Positions 1 to 9,740 of a stretch of DNA of 64,000 bases are shown here, in pieces. The notes below the pieces were generated by a model, which was not told where the DNA came from, did no database searches, and saw nothing but the letters and a program-made list of their open reading frames with translations. Position 1 is the stretch's first letter; each line of letters opens with the position of its first letter. The stretch is from Eopsaltria australis (taxonomy: Eukaryota; Chordata; Aves; Passeriformes; Petroicidae): assembly GCA_034509425.1 (NCBI GenBank), contig JAVTVJ010000786.1, forward strand, positions 1-64,000. Direction: 5' to 3'. A program made the translations under genes and the position numbers.

Positions 1-318
1 AAGAGCCGCTTTGTGATATTGGCCCCATATGGGGTGTCCTCAAGGGATCCCTGGGACTGCAGAAAATGGGAGCGCCCTTGAAGCTGTGTGCCACATCTGG
101 CAGCCTGTGAAGATCCAGCAGGCACTGCAGTGTCTGAAACCGTGCTTGGAAGGCGGACGTTGTAACATCAATAATTTCCCGAGTTTCTGGAGCAAAGAGC
201 AGGTCTGTAAACATCTAAATGGCTTTGAGGAACTCTTGCATTTTTGTAAGCACTGTTGAAATTAGTTGGTTTTTGAAGCAGACAAGAGGGATCCTATAAA
301 CTGATGCCTTGCTTACTC

Positions 319-553
319 TGGGATGGGACGGGATGGGATGGGACGGGATGGGATGGGACGGGACGGGACGGGACGGGACGGGACGGGACGGGATGGGATG
401 GGATGGGATGGGATGGGATGGGATGGGATAGGATGGGATAGGATGGGATGGGATGGGATGGGATAGGATGGGATGGGATGGCAAGGTTGGATGGGAAGAT
501 GAGGTGGGATGGGAAGATGGGTTGGGATGGGATGGGGTGGGGAGGGATGGCAT
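319..553. repeat. GGGAT/GGGAC pentanucleotide satellite (left arm)
   Basis: Uninterrupted head-to-tail GGGAT and GGGAC pentamers, with GGGATAGGAT variants and a decayed right end containing GGCAT repeats. A 5-bp unit keeps every frame open on one strand, which yields proline/serine/histidine repeat reading frames. These are not genes. Runs of GGG every five bases make the strand a strong candidate for G-quadruplex formation. Confidence 0.95.
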
Positions 554-668
554 GGCATGGCATGGCATGATTCAAGATAGGATGGAAAGGGATGTGATGA
601 AATTTGACGAGGGGGCAGAGCAGGGCTGGGCAGGGTGGGCTGAGGTTGAGTCAGGTGCTGCCAGCCTT

Positions 669-1520
669 CCTTTCCATGACCCTGTTGCTGGGAGTGGGGT
701 GCCGACTCCTAAAATTCTGCACAGAACAGGATTTCTCCCAGACCCAAGCTGCCACCAACTTGGACTCTGGCTACCCTTGGAGTGCCACAACCCTCCGCCA
801 AGTCGACATCAAGAAATAGGGGAGCTGAGTTATCTTTCACAGGGAAGAGGGCTACCCTTCATTTCCAAGGCCTGTGTCTCAGAGCTGGCTGCCGCCTCCT
901 AAAACTCTGCCTGCAGCTGCATTTCTCCCAGACTCAAGCTGCCACCACCTAGGACTCTGGCCGCCCTTGGAGTGACAAATTCCTCCCTTTAACTGACATC
1001 AGGAATCTGGGGCACTGACTTTTCTTTCACATGGCAAAGACCATCTTTCATGTCAAAGGCTCCGTGTCTGGGAGCTGGCTGCCAGCTCCAAAGATTCCGC
1101 ACAGAGCTGCATTTCTCCCAGAGCCACCAGCTAGGACACGGGCAGCCCTTGGAGTGCCAAAACCCTCCTCCAGACTGACATCAAGGATCTGAGGGACAGA
1201 GTTTCTTTTGACAGGGAAAAGGGCCCACCTTCATGTCCCAGCTCGAAGGAGCGGAGCTCGCTGACGCCTCCTCAATTTCCGCAGGGAGCACCATTCCTCC
1301 CAGACCCAAGCTGCCACCAGCTAGCATTCTGGCTGCCCTTGGAGTGACAAATGCCTTACCTAAAGTGACATCAAGAATCTGGGCAACAGAGTTTCTTTTT
1401 CACAGGGAAAAGGGCAAGCCTTTGTTTCACAGCCCAAAGGCACGGAGCACGCTGCCCATTCCGAAAATTTCCCACCCAGCTGCCTTTCCCTTCATAATAG
1501 TGTCTCCTGTGCCTCACTTC
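669..1520. repeat. Tandem repeat, unit about 184-191 bp, about 4.5 copies (left arm)
   Basis: Units begin near 671, 862, 1049, 1233 and 1425. Each contains the same ordered phrases: a GAGCTGGCTGCC-like start, a CTCCCAGA segment, CTTGGAGTG, TGACATCA and a final CAGGGAA. Copies differ at roughly 15-25 percent of sites, so the array is older than the arm duplication. It lies just downstream, in retroviral sense, of the decayed RNase H region. Confidence 0.85.
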
Positions 1521-1531
1521 CCTTCTACTAC

Positions 1532-2482
1532 CCTTAAGACCCATCTAGAAAGACATTTGCTCTCCTAGGCCAGGCAGTGGCGCATAAATGCTCCTTAGCC
1601 TGCCTCTGCAGATGTGGCACTTGAATGCACTCACGCCTTTCTTCCTGGCCCCCCTGTGCAGGACTCTTCAAACACGAGGCTGCATTAAACCCTTCCTCCC
1701 TCCTCAATCCTAAATCTTTCTCTTCCATTCAACAAGTTTTTAGACTGTAAGAACCGAGCACTGGACATCTACTTAGAGGCTTTTTCCCTTAACAACACTT
1801 TAATTGGATGTCAGACTTGAATACTAAGAGATTCTCCTGACATCAGTTTTTGGCCTTCACTTCCCCTTCAAGCCATGGCTGCACAATTCTGCAGACAAGA
1901 AGCCTCTGGCCACTGGGTGCAAGATCTTAGAAAAGTAGGCAACAGGATGTCCTCTTTCCCTGTCTTCCTCTACTAAAATTCTTTTCCTATGGTCCTGTTT
2001 AACATCCACAAATAATTCCAATTCTTTTTCCCTGTCTGCAAGGCTGTGGGCAGGAGCCTCACTTCATCTGCTTTCTTTTTCTCCCCTAACACTTGAACAT
2101 TCTGTTTTTCTACTGATGGCCATTCACCCAGTTTCCTAAGTGGCAGGACAGCTGTGTTCTAGGGAGACATCCATGCCTCCAAAAGACCTGCCTTTAACAG
2201 GGACTCAGGAACAGGCTGGAAGCCCTTCTTTCTCTCCCTTGAAAAGAGACATCACTTTTTCCACATCACTTCTCCTGCTTGCTTCAAAGTACTTTGGACA
2301 GGCTCAAGAGCTCGTCTTTCCTACTTGCCTGCAGCTGCCCACACCTGTGGCATTACCGCAGCATAGGCCTTCTCATCTGCATGACACAAAGTCACAACAC
2401 TCTTAGCTTCTGTATCACTTTTTACAATGCTGTTTTCAATTGCCAAGGTAGCCAGCAAATCCCTTCCCACTAAATTCTACTT
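1532..2482 (-). pseudogene. Decayed gammaretrovirus-like protease/pol relic (left arm)
   Basis: Mirror of the right-arm relic at 5590-6540. Read on the minus strand it shows, in order, the end of a retroviral aspartic protease, the first strand of reverse transcriptase, then the connection/RNase H region. The central reverse transcriptase, including any YxDD box, is missing. Many stops and frameshifts break it. Confidence 0.7.
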
Positions 2483-2789
2483 ACAATTAGGAACCAACAG
2501 AAATTCCTGCATTTCAAAGGTACTCCCTGGAAAGGAGCAAGGCTTCTCCTACCAAGCTTGGCCGCATCTTCCTAGATTCCTTGCCAAAAATGGAGAGGAA
2601 GGATCCTATGAATGCCACATCCCAAGTTGGATGGTAGGATCCAGTGAATGCTAATCCATACCATTTCTTTGCTATCGCTAAAAATACAGGTACCTGACTT
2701 GTGCACGCAATTGGCTTCTGTGCTCCTAGTGTTGCCTGCTTTCTCCTGTGCAGTAAGGAAATGTCTTGAAGTCTTTCTGTCTGCTCAAT

Positions 2790-3455
2790 TGGGACTATGA
2801 AAGAAGTCATTTGCTTTTGAATAGACCTCATTGGTCATTCTGAACACCTTGTGTGTCCCAGGGGATTTTGGAGTGCTGCCCACGGCAATCGTGCCAAAGG
2901 CCTGGCCAGAGGCAAGGCACTTGTTTCAAGTGCCCTCTCCATTGGCAACATTGACTCAAGCACATTCCTCCACTCTGCCCTCAAACCAATCCTTTGCCAA
3001 CACCAGCCATCCCCTGTTGCTGAGAGGCCTTCTTGAGCACCCTTGTTGTCCCCACCTTGGGCCATGGATTGTCAAGAGCCTCTCTTGACACTCCGCTTAT
3101 TGGCCAGCCCAGCTCTGGATGCTTGAGAGCCTTTCTCAACTTGCCTTCAGTGCAGCCCCGGCCATGGATTGGCCTTAATGACCTCTGGCAGAGTGTGCAA
3201 ACTACCTCAGCATTCTCGCCAGCGAGTCTCTTCACAGCTCTTTCGGCATCATCCTCCCTTTTGCTGGGAGCCGTTTCCCAGCTTCACCTGTGCTATGCTG
3301 CGTGCATGCCCTCTCACGTCTACTCCACAAAGATGTTCTTGCACTCACCACTGACATTTACAGTGCTCTCTCCCTGAGGACTCTTAGTGGACTACACTGC
3401 TCTGCCACTCATCTCTCTCGTCCACACTATCAGGCATGCAAACAATCACCCCGTG
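2790..3455 (-). pseudogene. Probable retroviral leader/gag relic, inner left arm
   Basis: Lies between the spacer LTR with its primer-binding site and the protease relic, where gag should be on the minus strand. A minus-strand reading frame at 2981-3235 has a close counterpart at 4830-5117 in the other arm. I see no matrix, capsid or zinc-knuckle motif, so the gag call rests on position only. The word GGCCATGGATTG occurs twice inside. Confidence 0.35.
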
Positions 3456-3546
3456 GCGGCCTGCACCAAGGGGACTTGATCACCAAAAATGGCTGAGGGG
3501 CACCTCCAGCTCCGCTTGCTGCCTGCTGCCCCTGGATGCTGGAAGG

Positions 3547-3564
3547 ATGCCACAAGAGTCCCCA
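3547..3564 (-). other. Degenerate primer-binding site, tRNA-Pro-like
   Basis: On the minus strand TGGGGACTCTTGTGGCAT starts 3 nt after the LTR end. From memory the proline-tRNA primer site of gammaretroviruses is TGGGGGCTCGTCCGGGAT, matched at 12 of 18 positions with the first five identical. Spacing and position fit. Confidence 0.5.
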
Positions 3565-3567
3565 AAT

Positions 3568-4186
3568 TGTTAGGAAAATGACTCCACCGTGCCAGAGCTT
3601 GATGTCTAAAAAGGAGACAGAAAGGTCCTGGCATTTGATTGCAATCAAGGGACAGGCCATGGGCCTTTTGCCCTGGCCTCTGTCCAGCTGTTGGTGGATG
3701 CAGCCCCCTTTTTATCCTAGGCTCCCGGCCACATCACTCTCTTCTTTTTCCCCGCTTGCTGAGGTATTGTGAAGGTACAGACTTCCTGAAGTGCCTTCTC
3801 CATATGCTCCACTCTAAGATGCAGCCCCTTGTGTTGTAGAAAAGAAAGAAAAAGCAACTCATCCTCATTCTATGAAGTCTTTGGCCTCTTGCTCTAGCTT
3901 CAGCAATAGAACAGTGCCATGCCTGAGCACCAGTCTGTGGTGATTAGGAACATTTGCTCCAACTAACAGCTTCTTCTCTTCCTTGCCTTCCTTGCCCTGT
4001 CTACCAGCAGATGCAGACGGTCTCTTTGGACAGACATATTCATCTTACTTCTCTCAGTCCCACACCTGCTTGGCGCTGCGTGGGTCCCCCTGGCACCACA
4101 CCCCGCCCCCCCCACCTACTCCCCAAACCTCTGCACACACACACACCTGCGCTACACAGGCACATAGCCAGCACACTCTACCAGCA
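3568..4186 (-). repeat. LTR of the left-arm relic, in the spacer
   Basis: Closely related to 20862-21464: shared stretches include GGCCATGGGCC, CTTTTTATCCTA, CAGTCTGTGGTGATTAG and AACTAACAGCTTCTTCTC. Read on the minus strand it has a TATA-like ATAAAAAGG. Bounded by TG at 3568 and probably CA near 4186. A primer-binding-site-like stretch directly follows its minus-strand end, so it acts as the 5' LTR of the left-arm relic. Confidence 0.65.
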
Positions 4187-4198
4187 CACACATACCCC

Positions 4199-4229
<31 letters not shown>
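4139..4229. repeat. CA dinucleotide microsatellite
   Basis: ACAC runs at 4139-4147 and about 4203-4229, at the outer edge of the spacer LTR. Confidence 0.9.
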
Positions 4230-4379
4230 AGCGTAGCCCACACAGCCCAGCACAGCCCTGCCCCGGAAGAACCCTGCAACAGCCTGTCTTTGACGCAGCT
4301 GCGAGCTCTTGTCACTCAGCGGCTGACTTTGGCTGCAGCTGATGAGAGTGTGATTAGGCTTCCACGCCGCTCTCTGTGG

Positions 4380-4605
4380 TGATGACGGGTGGTCACGGAG
4401 GCTTTGCAGGAGGAGCAGAGGGCCCTAGAGCCCGTGAGGCTGCAGCCCTGCCACGCCCCGCGGTGGCGTCGGCTTCTCCCCAGCCGTGGCGTCAGAGAGC
4501 GCAGCGCGGGAGGCTCTTCCCCCCCCCTATTTTCCCACCCCTCCCCCGTCCCCCCGAGCGGCGGCGTTGGGACAGCGCGCAGCGCCAGCTTTTCCTTGGG
4601 ACAGG
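4380..4605. other. GC-rich, CpG-containing block in the spacer
   Basis: High GC with repeated CpG and C runs (for example CTTCCCCCCCC near 4517). It ends exactly where the right arm begins. No gene or promoter motif recognised. Confidence 0.5.
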
Positions 4606-4607
4606 CC

Positions 4608-5260
4608 GGCACGGGGTGATTGTTTGCATGCCTGATACTGTGGAAGACAGAGATGAGTGGCAGAGCAGTGTAGTCCACTAAGAGTCCGCAGGTAGAGAGC
4701 ATTGTAAATGTCAATGGCGAGTGCAAGAACATCTTTGTGGAGTAGACGTGAGAGGGCATGCACGCAGCGTAGCACAGGTGAAGCTGGGAAACGGGTCCCG
4801 GCAAAAGGGAGGATGATGCCGAAAGAGCTGTGAAGAGAGTCGCTGGCGAGAATGCTGAGGTAGTTTGCACACTCTGCCAGAGGTCATTAAGGCCAATCCA
4901 TGGCCGGGGCTGCAATGAAGGCAAGTTGAGAAAGGCTCTCAAGCATCCACAGCTGGGCTGGGCAATAAGCGGAGTGTCAAGAGAGGCTCTTGACAATCCA
5001 TGGCCCAAGGTGAGGGCAACAAGGGCAGTCAAGAAGGGCTCTCAGCAACAGGGGATGGGTGGTGTTGGTATGTTGGGAAAGGATTGGTTGAAGGGGAGAG
5101 TGGAGGAATGTGCTTGAGGCAATGTTGCCAACGGAGAGGGGAGTTGAAACAAGGGCCTGCCTCTGGCCAGGCCTTTGGCAGGACTGCCATGGGCAGCAGT
5201 CCAAAATCCCCTGTGACACACAAGTTGTTCATAATGACCAATTAGGTCTATCAAAAATCA
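4608..5260 (+). pseudogene. Probable retroviral leader/gag relic, inner right arm
   Basis: Plus-strand counterpart of 2790-3455, differing at several percent of sites and by a few short indels, in contrast to the near-identity of the outer arm. No recognisable Gag domain motif survives. Confidence 0.35.
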
Positions 5261-5589
5261 AATGACTTATTTAATAGTCCCAATTTAGCAGACATAAAGA
5301 CTTCAAGACATTTCCTTACTGCACAGGAGAAAGCAGGCAACACTAGGAGCACAGAAGCCAATTGCGTGCACAAGTCAGGTACCTGTATTTTTAGCGCTAG
5401 CAAAGAAATGGTATGGATTAGCATTCACTGGATCCTACCATCCAACTTGGGATGTGGCATTCATAGGATCCTTCCTCTCCATTTTTGGCAAGGAATCTAG
5501 GAAGATGCGGCCAAGCTTGGTAGGAGAAGCCTTGCTCCTTTCCAGGGAGTACCTTTGAAATGCAGGAATTTCTGTTGGTTCCTAATTGT

Positions 5590-6540
5590 AAGTAGAATTT
5601 AGTGGGAAGGGATTTGCTGGCTACCTTGGCAATTGAAAACAGCATTGTAAAAAGTGATACAGAAGCTAAGAGTGTTGTGACTTTGTGTCATGCAGATGAG
5701 AAGGCCTATGCTGCGGTAATGCCACAGGTGTGGGCAGCTGCAGGCAAGTAGGAAAGACGAGCTCTTGAGCCTGTCCAAAGTACTTTGAAGCAAGCAGGAG
5801 AAGTGATGTGGAAAAAGTGATGTCTCTTTTCAAGGGAGAGAAAGAAGGGCTTCCAGCCTGTTCCTGAGTCCCTGTTAAAGGCAGGTCTTTTGGAGGCATG
5901 GATGTCTCCCTAGAACACAGCTGTCCTGCCACTTAGGAAACTGGGTGAATGGCCATCAGTAGAAAAACAGAATGTTCAAGTGTTAGGGGAGAAAAAGAAA
6001 GCAGATGAAGTGAGGCTCCTGCCCACAGCCTTGCAGACAGGGAAAAAGAATTGGAATTATTTGTGGATGTTAAACAGGACCATAGGAAAAGAATTTTAGT
6101 AGAGGAAGACAGGGAAAGAGGACATCCTGTTGCCTACTTTTCTAAGATCTTGCACCCAGTGGCCAGAGGCTTCTTGTCTGCAGAATTGTGCAGCCATGGC
6201 TTGAAGGGGAAGTGAAGGCCAAAAACTGATGTCAGGAGAATCTCTTAGTATTCAAGTCTGACATCCAATTAAAGTGTTGTTAAGGGAAAAAGCCTCTAAG
6301 TAGATGTCCAGTGCTCGGTTCTTACAGTCTAAAAACTTGTTGAATGGAAGAGAAAGATTTAGGATTGAGGAGGGAGGAAGGGTTTAATGCAGCCTCGTGT
6401 TTGAAGAGTCCTGCACAGGGGGGCCAGGAAGAAAGGCGTGAGTGCATTCAAGTGCCACATCTGCAGAGGCAGGCTAAGGAGCATTTATGCGCCACTGCCT
6501 GGCCTAGGAGAGCAAATGTCTTTCTAGATGGGTCTTAAGG
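5590..6540 (+). pseudogene. Decayed gammaretrovirus-like protease/pol relic (right arm)
   Basis: Recognised by comparing conceptual translation with the better preserved provirus at 9217-17692. Near 5596 is an LVGRDLLA-like protease end. Near 5846-5930 is the start of reverse transcriptase (ESLLKAGLL, then NTAVLPLRK). Near 6020-6220 is the stretch after the polymerase core, ending in a CLQNCAAMA-like segment. Near 6270-6400 is a connection segment resembling SSARFLQSKNLL. Frames change repeatedly and stops interrupt every frame. About 500 bp expected for the polymerase palm are absent. This is a dead copy; no product is expected. Confidence 0.7.
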
Positions 6541-6551
6541 GTAGTAGAAGG

Positions 6552-7403
6552 GAAGTGAGGCACAGGAGACACTATTATGAAGGGAAAGGCAGCTGGGTGG
6601 GAAATTTTCGGAATGGGCAGCGTGCTCCGTGCCTTTGGGCTGTGAAACAAAGGCTTGCCCTTTTCCCTGTGAAAAAGAAACTCTGTTGCCCAGATTCTTG
6701 ATGTCACTTTAGGTAAGGCATTTGTCACTCCAAGGGCAGCCAGAATGTTAGCTGGTGGCACCTTGGGTCTGGGAGGAATGGTGCTCCCTGCGGAAATTGA
6801 GGAGGCGTCAGCGAGCTCCGCTCCTTCGAGCTGGGACATGAAGGTGGGCCCTTTTCCCTGTCAAAAGAAACTCTGTCCCTCAGATCCTTGATGTCAGTCT
6901 GGAGGAGGGTTTTGGCACTCCAAGGGCTGCCCGTGTCCTAGCTGGTGGCTCTGGGAGAAATGCAGCTCTGTGCGGAATCTTTGGAGCTGGCAGCCAGCTC
7001 CCAGACACGGAGCCTTTGACATGAAAGATGGTCTTTGCCATGTGAAAGAAAAGTCAGTGCCCCAGATTCCTGATGTCAGTTAAAGGGAGGAATTTGTCAC
7101 TCCAAGGGCGGCCAGAGTCCTAGGTGGTGGCAGCTTGAGTCTGGGAGAAATGCAGCTGCAGGCAGAGTTTTAGGAGGCGGCAGCCAGCTCTGAGACACAG
7201 GCCTTGGAAATGAAGGGTAGCCCTCTTCCCTGTGAAAGATAACTCAGCTCCCCTATTTCTTGATGTCGACTTGGCGGAGGGTTGTGGCACTCCAAGGGTA
7301 GCCAGAGTCCAAGTTGGTGGCAGCTTGGGTCTGGGAGAAATCCTGTTCTGTGCAGAATTTTAGGAGTCGGCACCCCACTCCCAGCAACAGGGTCATGGAA
7401 AGG
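6552..7403. repeat. Tandem repeat, unit about 184-191 bp, about 4.5 copies (right arm)
   Basis: Reverse-complement copy of the array at 669-1520, with the same unit order. Only two or three differences were seen between the two arrays, while units within one array differ far more. The array therefore predates the inverted duplication. Confidence 0.85.
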
Positions 7404-7518
7404 AAGGCTGGCAGCACCTGACTCAACCTCAGCCCACCCTGCCCAGCCCTGCTCTGCCCCCTCGTCAAATTTCATCACATCCCTTTCCATCCTATCTTGA
7501 ATCATGCCATGCCATGCC

Positions 7519-7753
7519 ATGCCATCCCTCCCCACCCCATCCCATCCCAACCCATCTTCCCATCCCACCTCATCTTCCCATCCAACCTTGCCATCCCATC
7601 CCATCCTATCCCATCCCATCCCATCCCATCCTATCCCATCCTATCCCATCCCATCCCATCCCATCCCATCCCATCCCATCCCGTCCCGTCCCGTCCCGTC
7701 CCGTCCCGTCCCGTCCCATCCCATCCCGTCCCATCCCATCCCGTCCCATCCCA
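7519..7753. repeat. ATCCC/GTCCC pentanucleotide satellite (right arm)
   Basis: Mirror copy of the left-arm satellite, base for base as far as I could compare, including the order of GTCCC and ATCCC variants. Exact agreement in such an unstable repeat argues that the arms are recent or actively homogenised. Confidence 0.95.
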
Positions 7754-8071
7754 GAGTAAGCAAGGCATCAGTTTATAGGATCCCTCTTGTCTGCTTCAAA
7801 AACCAACTAATTTCAACAGTGCTTACAAAAATGCAAGAGTTCCTCAAAGCCATTTAGATGTTTACAGACCTGCTCTTTGCTCCAGAAACTCGGGAAATTA
7901 TTGATGTTACAACGTCCGCCTTCCAAGCACGGTTTCAGACACTGCAGTGCCTGCTGGATCTTCACAGGCTGCCAGATGTGGCACACAGCTTCAAGGGCGC
8001 TCCCATTTTCTGCAGTCCCAGGGATCCCTTGAGGACACACCATATGGGGCCAATATCACAAAGCGGCTCTT

Positions 8072-9212
8072 CAGCTATATTAACCGCAAGTGAATGAGGA
8101 CGGCCTCCACAAATGGAGACCTTGAAGTCTATATTCTGGTTTTAATCATACTGAAATACAAGTATAGAGAGAAGCTCAAAGAAACATTAAGTGCTCCACT
8201 TGCTAACAAAATCAGAATTCACAGCCACACAGATGCTTGCTTGCTTCTGTAGCAGAAGTATGCTATGCACTTTTAGAAAGTCAAGCTAAAACACATTTTA
8301 CTACAAGTAGGAAAAGGAGTCAAGAGAAAATTCAAACTTCCTCTTCAAGCAAAGGTTTCATCACATAATAACATCCAGGATCAAATACAAACAAAGGAGA
8401 GGAGTAAGCGGCATGTTTTTTCCCTTCACACATGCAAGCGTAGACCAAACCTTTATTTTTTTACCTGGCACTTCTATTTGCCAGGTTTATACTGACTTGA
8501 AACGGGCTAACACAACTTTTCTAAGATTTCCATACTGAAACCTGACAAAGACTTTTTCAAACGTCTCAAATACATCCAAAAGCCCCAGCAAACAAGCAAA
8601 CAAACACGGGCTCTTATTGTCAGCACGCACCAGAAAGTTTGGAAGCAATCTTCTGGAGGTCAGATGGGTGCTCAAACATTATTGACCTCTTCAAGAATTG
8701 TTTCATCCCTGCCTCTTTCAATAGACAAAGAAAAACAAATCCCTTTTCCACATTTATGCAGAAAAAAGATCAAATCCAAGTTTTGGATCTGGTTGTCTTC
8801 CTACTACCATCAGCAGAAGTTTGACCATTTGTGGTCTGGACTCCAGACCACAGCATCAGGTTGCTGAATACACCAACAAATCCCATTACATCGTAAAAGG
8901 ACTGAATGATCTTTCAGGCACCACTTTGAAGAATTTCAGCACCTTCTACTCGCACCAAATGAAAGCACCTTCACGTGGAGCAGATGGAAGGCCATGAGTG
9001 AAATTAAAGCCATAGTCCCACTGCAACAGATAATATACACGGGCTCACTTTCTCATCTTCCTGATCCCCCAGCTCCATCTAGTCTTGCAATAGAACAAAC
9101 TTGGATGAGTCTATTTCCAACTGCTCTTTTAAAAGGGCTTCAGAAGTTTAAAGCTGTGTATAAACCTGGTCCCTTAATTTTTGTTGGTTGAGCAATGCAA
9201 TTGTTTAAATTG
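8072..9212. other. No recognised feature
   Basis: About 1.1 kb between the inverted repeat and the provirus. Short open frames of about 60 codons only, without splice context or a recognisable motif. Confidence 0.6.
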
Positions 9213-9216
9213 CATT
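9213..9216. other. Target-site duplication CATT, left
   Basis: Directly abuts the LTR start TGACGCC at 9217. An identical CATT follows the other LTR. Confidence 0.85.
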
Positions 9217-9670
9217 TGACGCCTTTTTCTGTTCTAAGGAAATAAAGGCTCAGACACAGTGAAAGGGTTGCGGGTTGTTTACCTCGGTATTTTAATAGGA
9301 TCCCGTTCGATGGCTTCTGCCGTCCAGGTAGGACATGCCGCAAAAGCCCCCTCCCCCCAATAGAGTATACAATTAAAGACTCTACACATTAGCATATCTA
9401 CCAGGAGGGCCCAACAAGGGGCCAGGGTGGGCTAACTTCTAGTTTACAAAATCTATCCTATCGAGACCTTGAGGGCTCACAAAAACAGGGTGTTTGGTCT
9501 CTAACTCTACGCGGTTTCAGGGGTGTTTAGTCTACTGGCCTGCTAAACATCATGAAACCAGGCTAAACTACCACCTAAGGCATCACAAGTATGCATGCTA
9601 ATACTTGTGAATGTAGGGAACAGTGTAAGGAATATTCAGGAGAAAAGCAGAAAAAATACTTCAGGCATCA
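9217..9670 (-). repeat. 3' LTR of the provirus (454 bp)
   Basis: Minus-strand LTR beginning TGATGCCTGAAG and ending GGCGTCA. The other LTR ends GGCATCA, so one base of the terminal inverted repeat has mutated. ATTAAA just upstream of ATACCGAGG on the minus strand is a plausible poly(A) signal. Confidence 0.93.
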
Positions 9671-9684
9671 TTTCCTCCCTTTTA
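9671..9684 (-). other. Polypurine tract
   Basis: On the minus strand TAAAAGGGAGGAAA directly precedes the 3' LTR start TGATGCC. This is the expected plus-strand primer. Confidence 0.85.
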
Positions 9685-9740
9685 GAGACTACCAAGATTC
9701 TACTTTGTCTAGTCTCTACTCTACCTTACTCTATTCTACA

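Larger units (their letters stand above)
1..3455. repeat. Left arm of large inverted repeat (truncated by window edge)
   Basis: Bases 1-3455 read as the reverse complement of 4608-8071. Matching positions sum to 8072 in the outer part and about 8065 in the inner part, so a few small indels lie between. The outer part (about 1-2780) is almost identical between arms: only a handful of substitutions were noticed, for example at the codon after the start of the 29-259 reading frame and near 1315-1325. The inner part (about 2790-3455) differs at several percent of sites. The match already holds at base 1, so the repeat probably continues to the left. The arm contains a satellite, a tandem repeat and a decayed retroviral pol on the minus strand. 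Confidence 0.95.
3456..4607. other. Unpaired spacer (loop) of the inverted repeat
   Basis: About 1.15 kb with no partner in either arm. It holds the end of a retroviral leader, a primer-binding-site-like stretch, one minus-strand LTR (3568-4186), a CA dinucleotide run and a GC-rich segment (about 4380-4605) just before the right arm starts. The LTR belongs to the left-arm relic; the right-arm relic has no LTR on this side. Confidence 0.8.
4608..8071. repeat. Right arm of large inverted repeat
   Basis: Reverse-complement partner of the left arm. It carries the same elements in mirror order: gag-like region, protease/pol relic on the plus strand, 188-bp tandem repeat and pentamer satellite. 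The last base matching the start of the window is 8071. Sequence after that cannot be compared because the left partner lies outside the window. Confidence 0.95.

Noticed and set aside
215..575. Pro/Ser/His repeat open frames on the minus strand and their mirrors at 7497-7857
   Set aside because: They are forced open by the 5-bp satellite, occur in all three frames and have no independent coding signal.
4316..5032. 238-codon minus-strand frame spanning spacer and right arm
   Set aside because: It crosses unrelated segments (GC-rich spacer and relic gag) and lies antisense to the retroviral relic; no domain seen.
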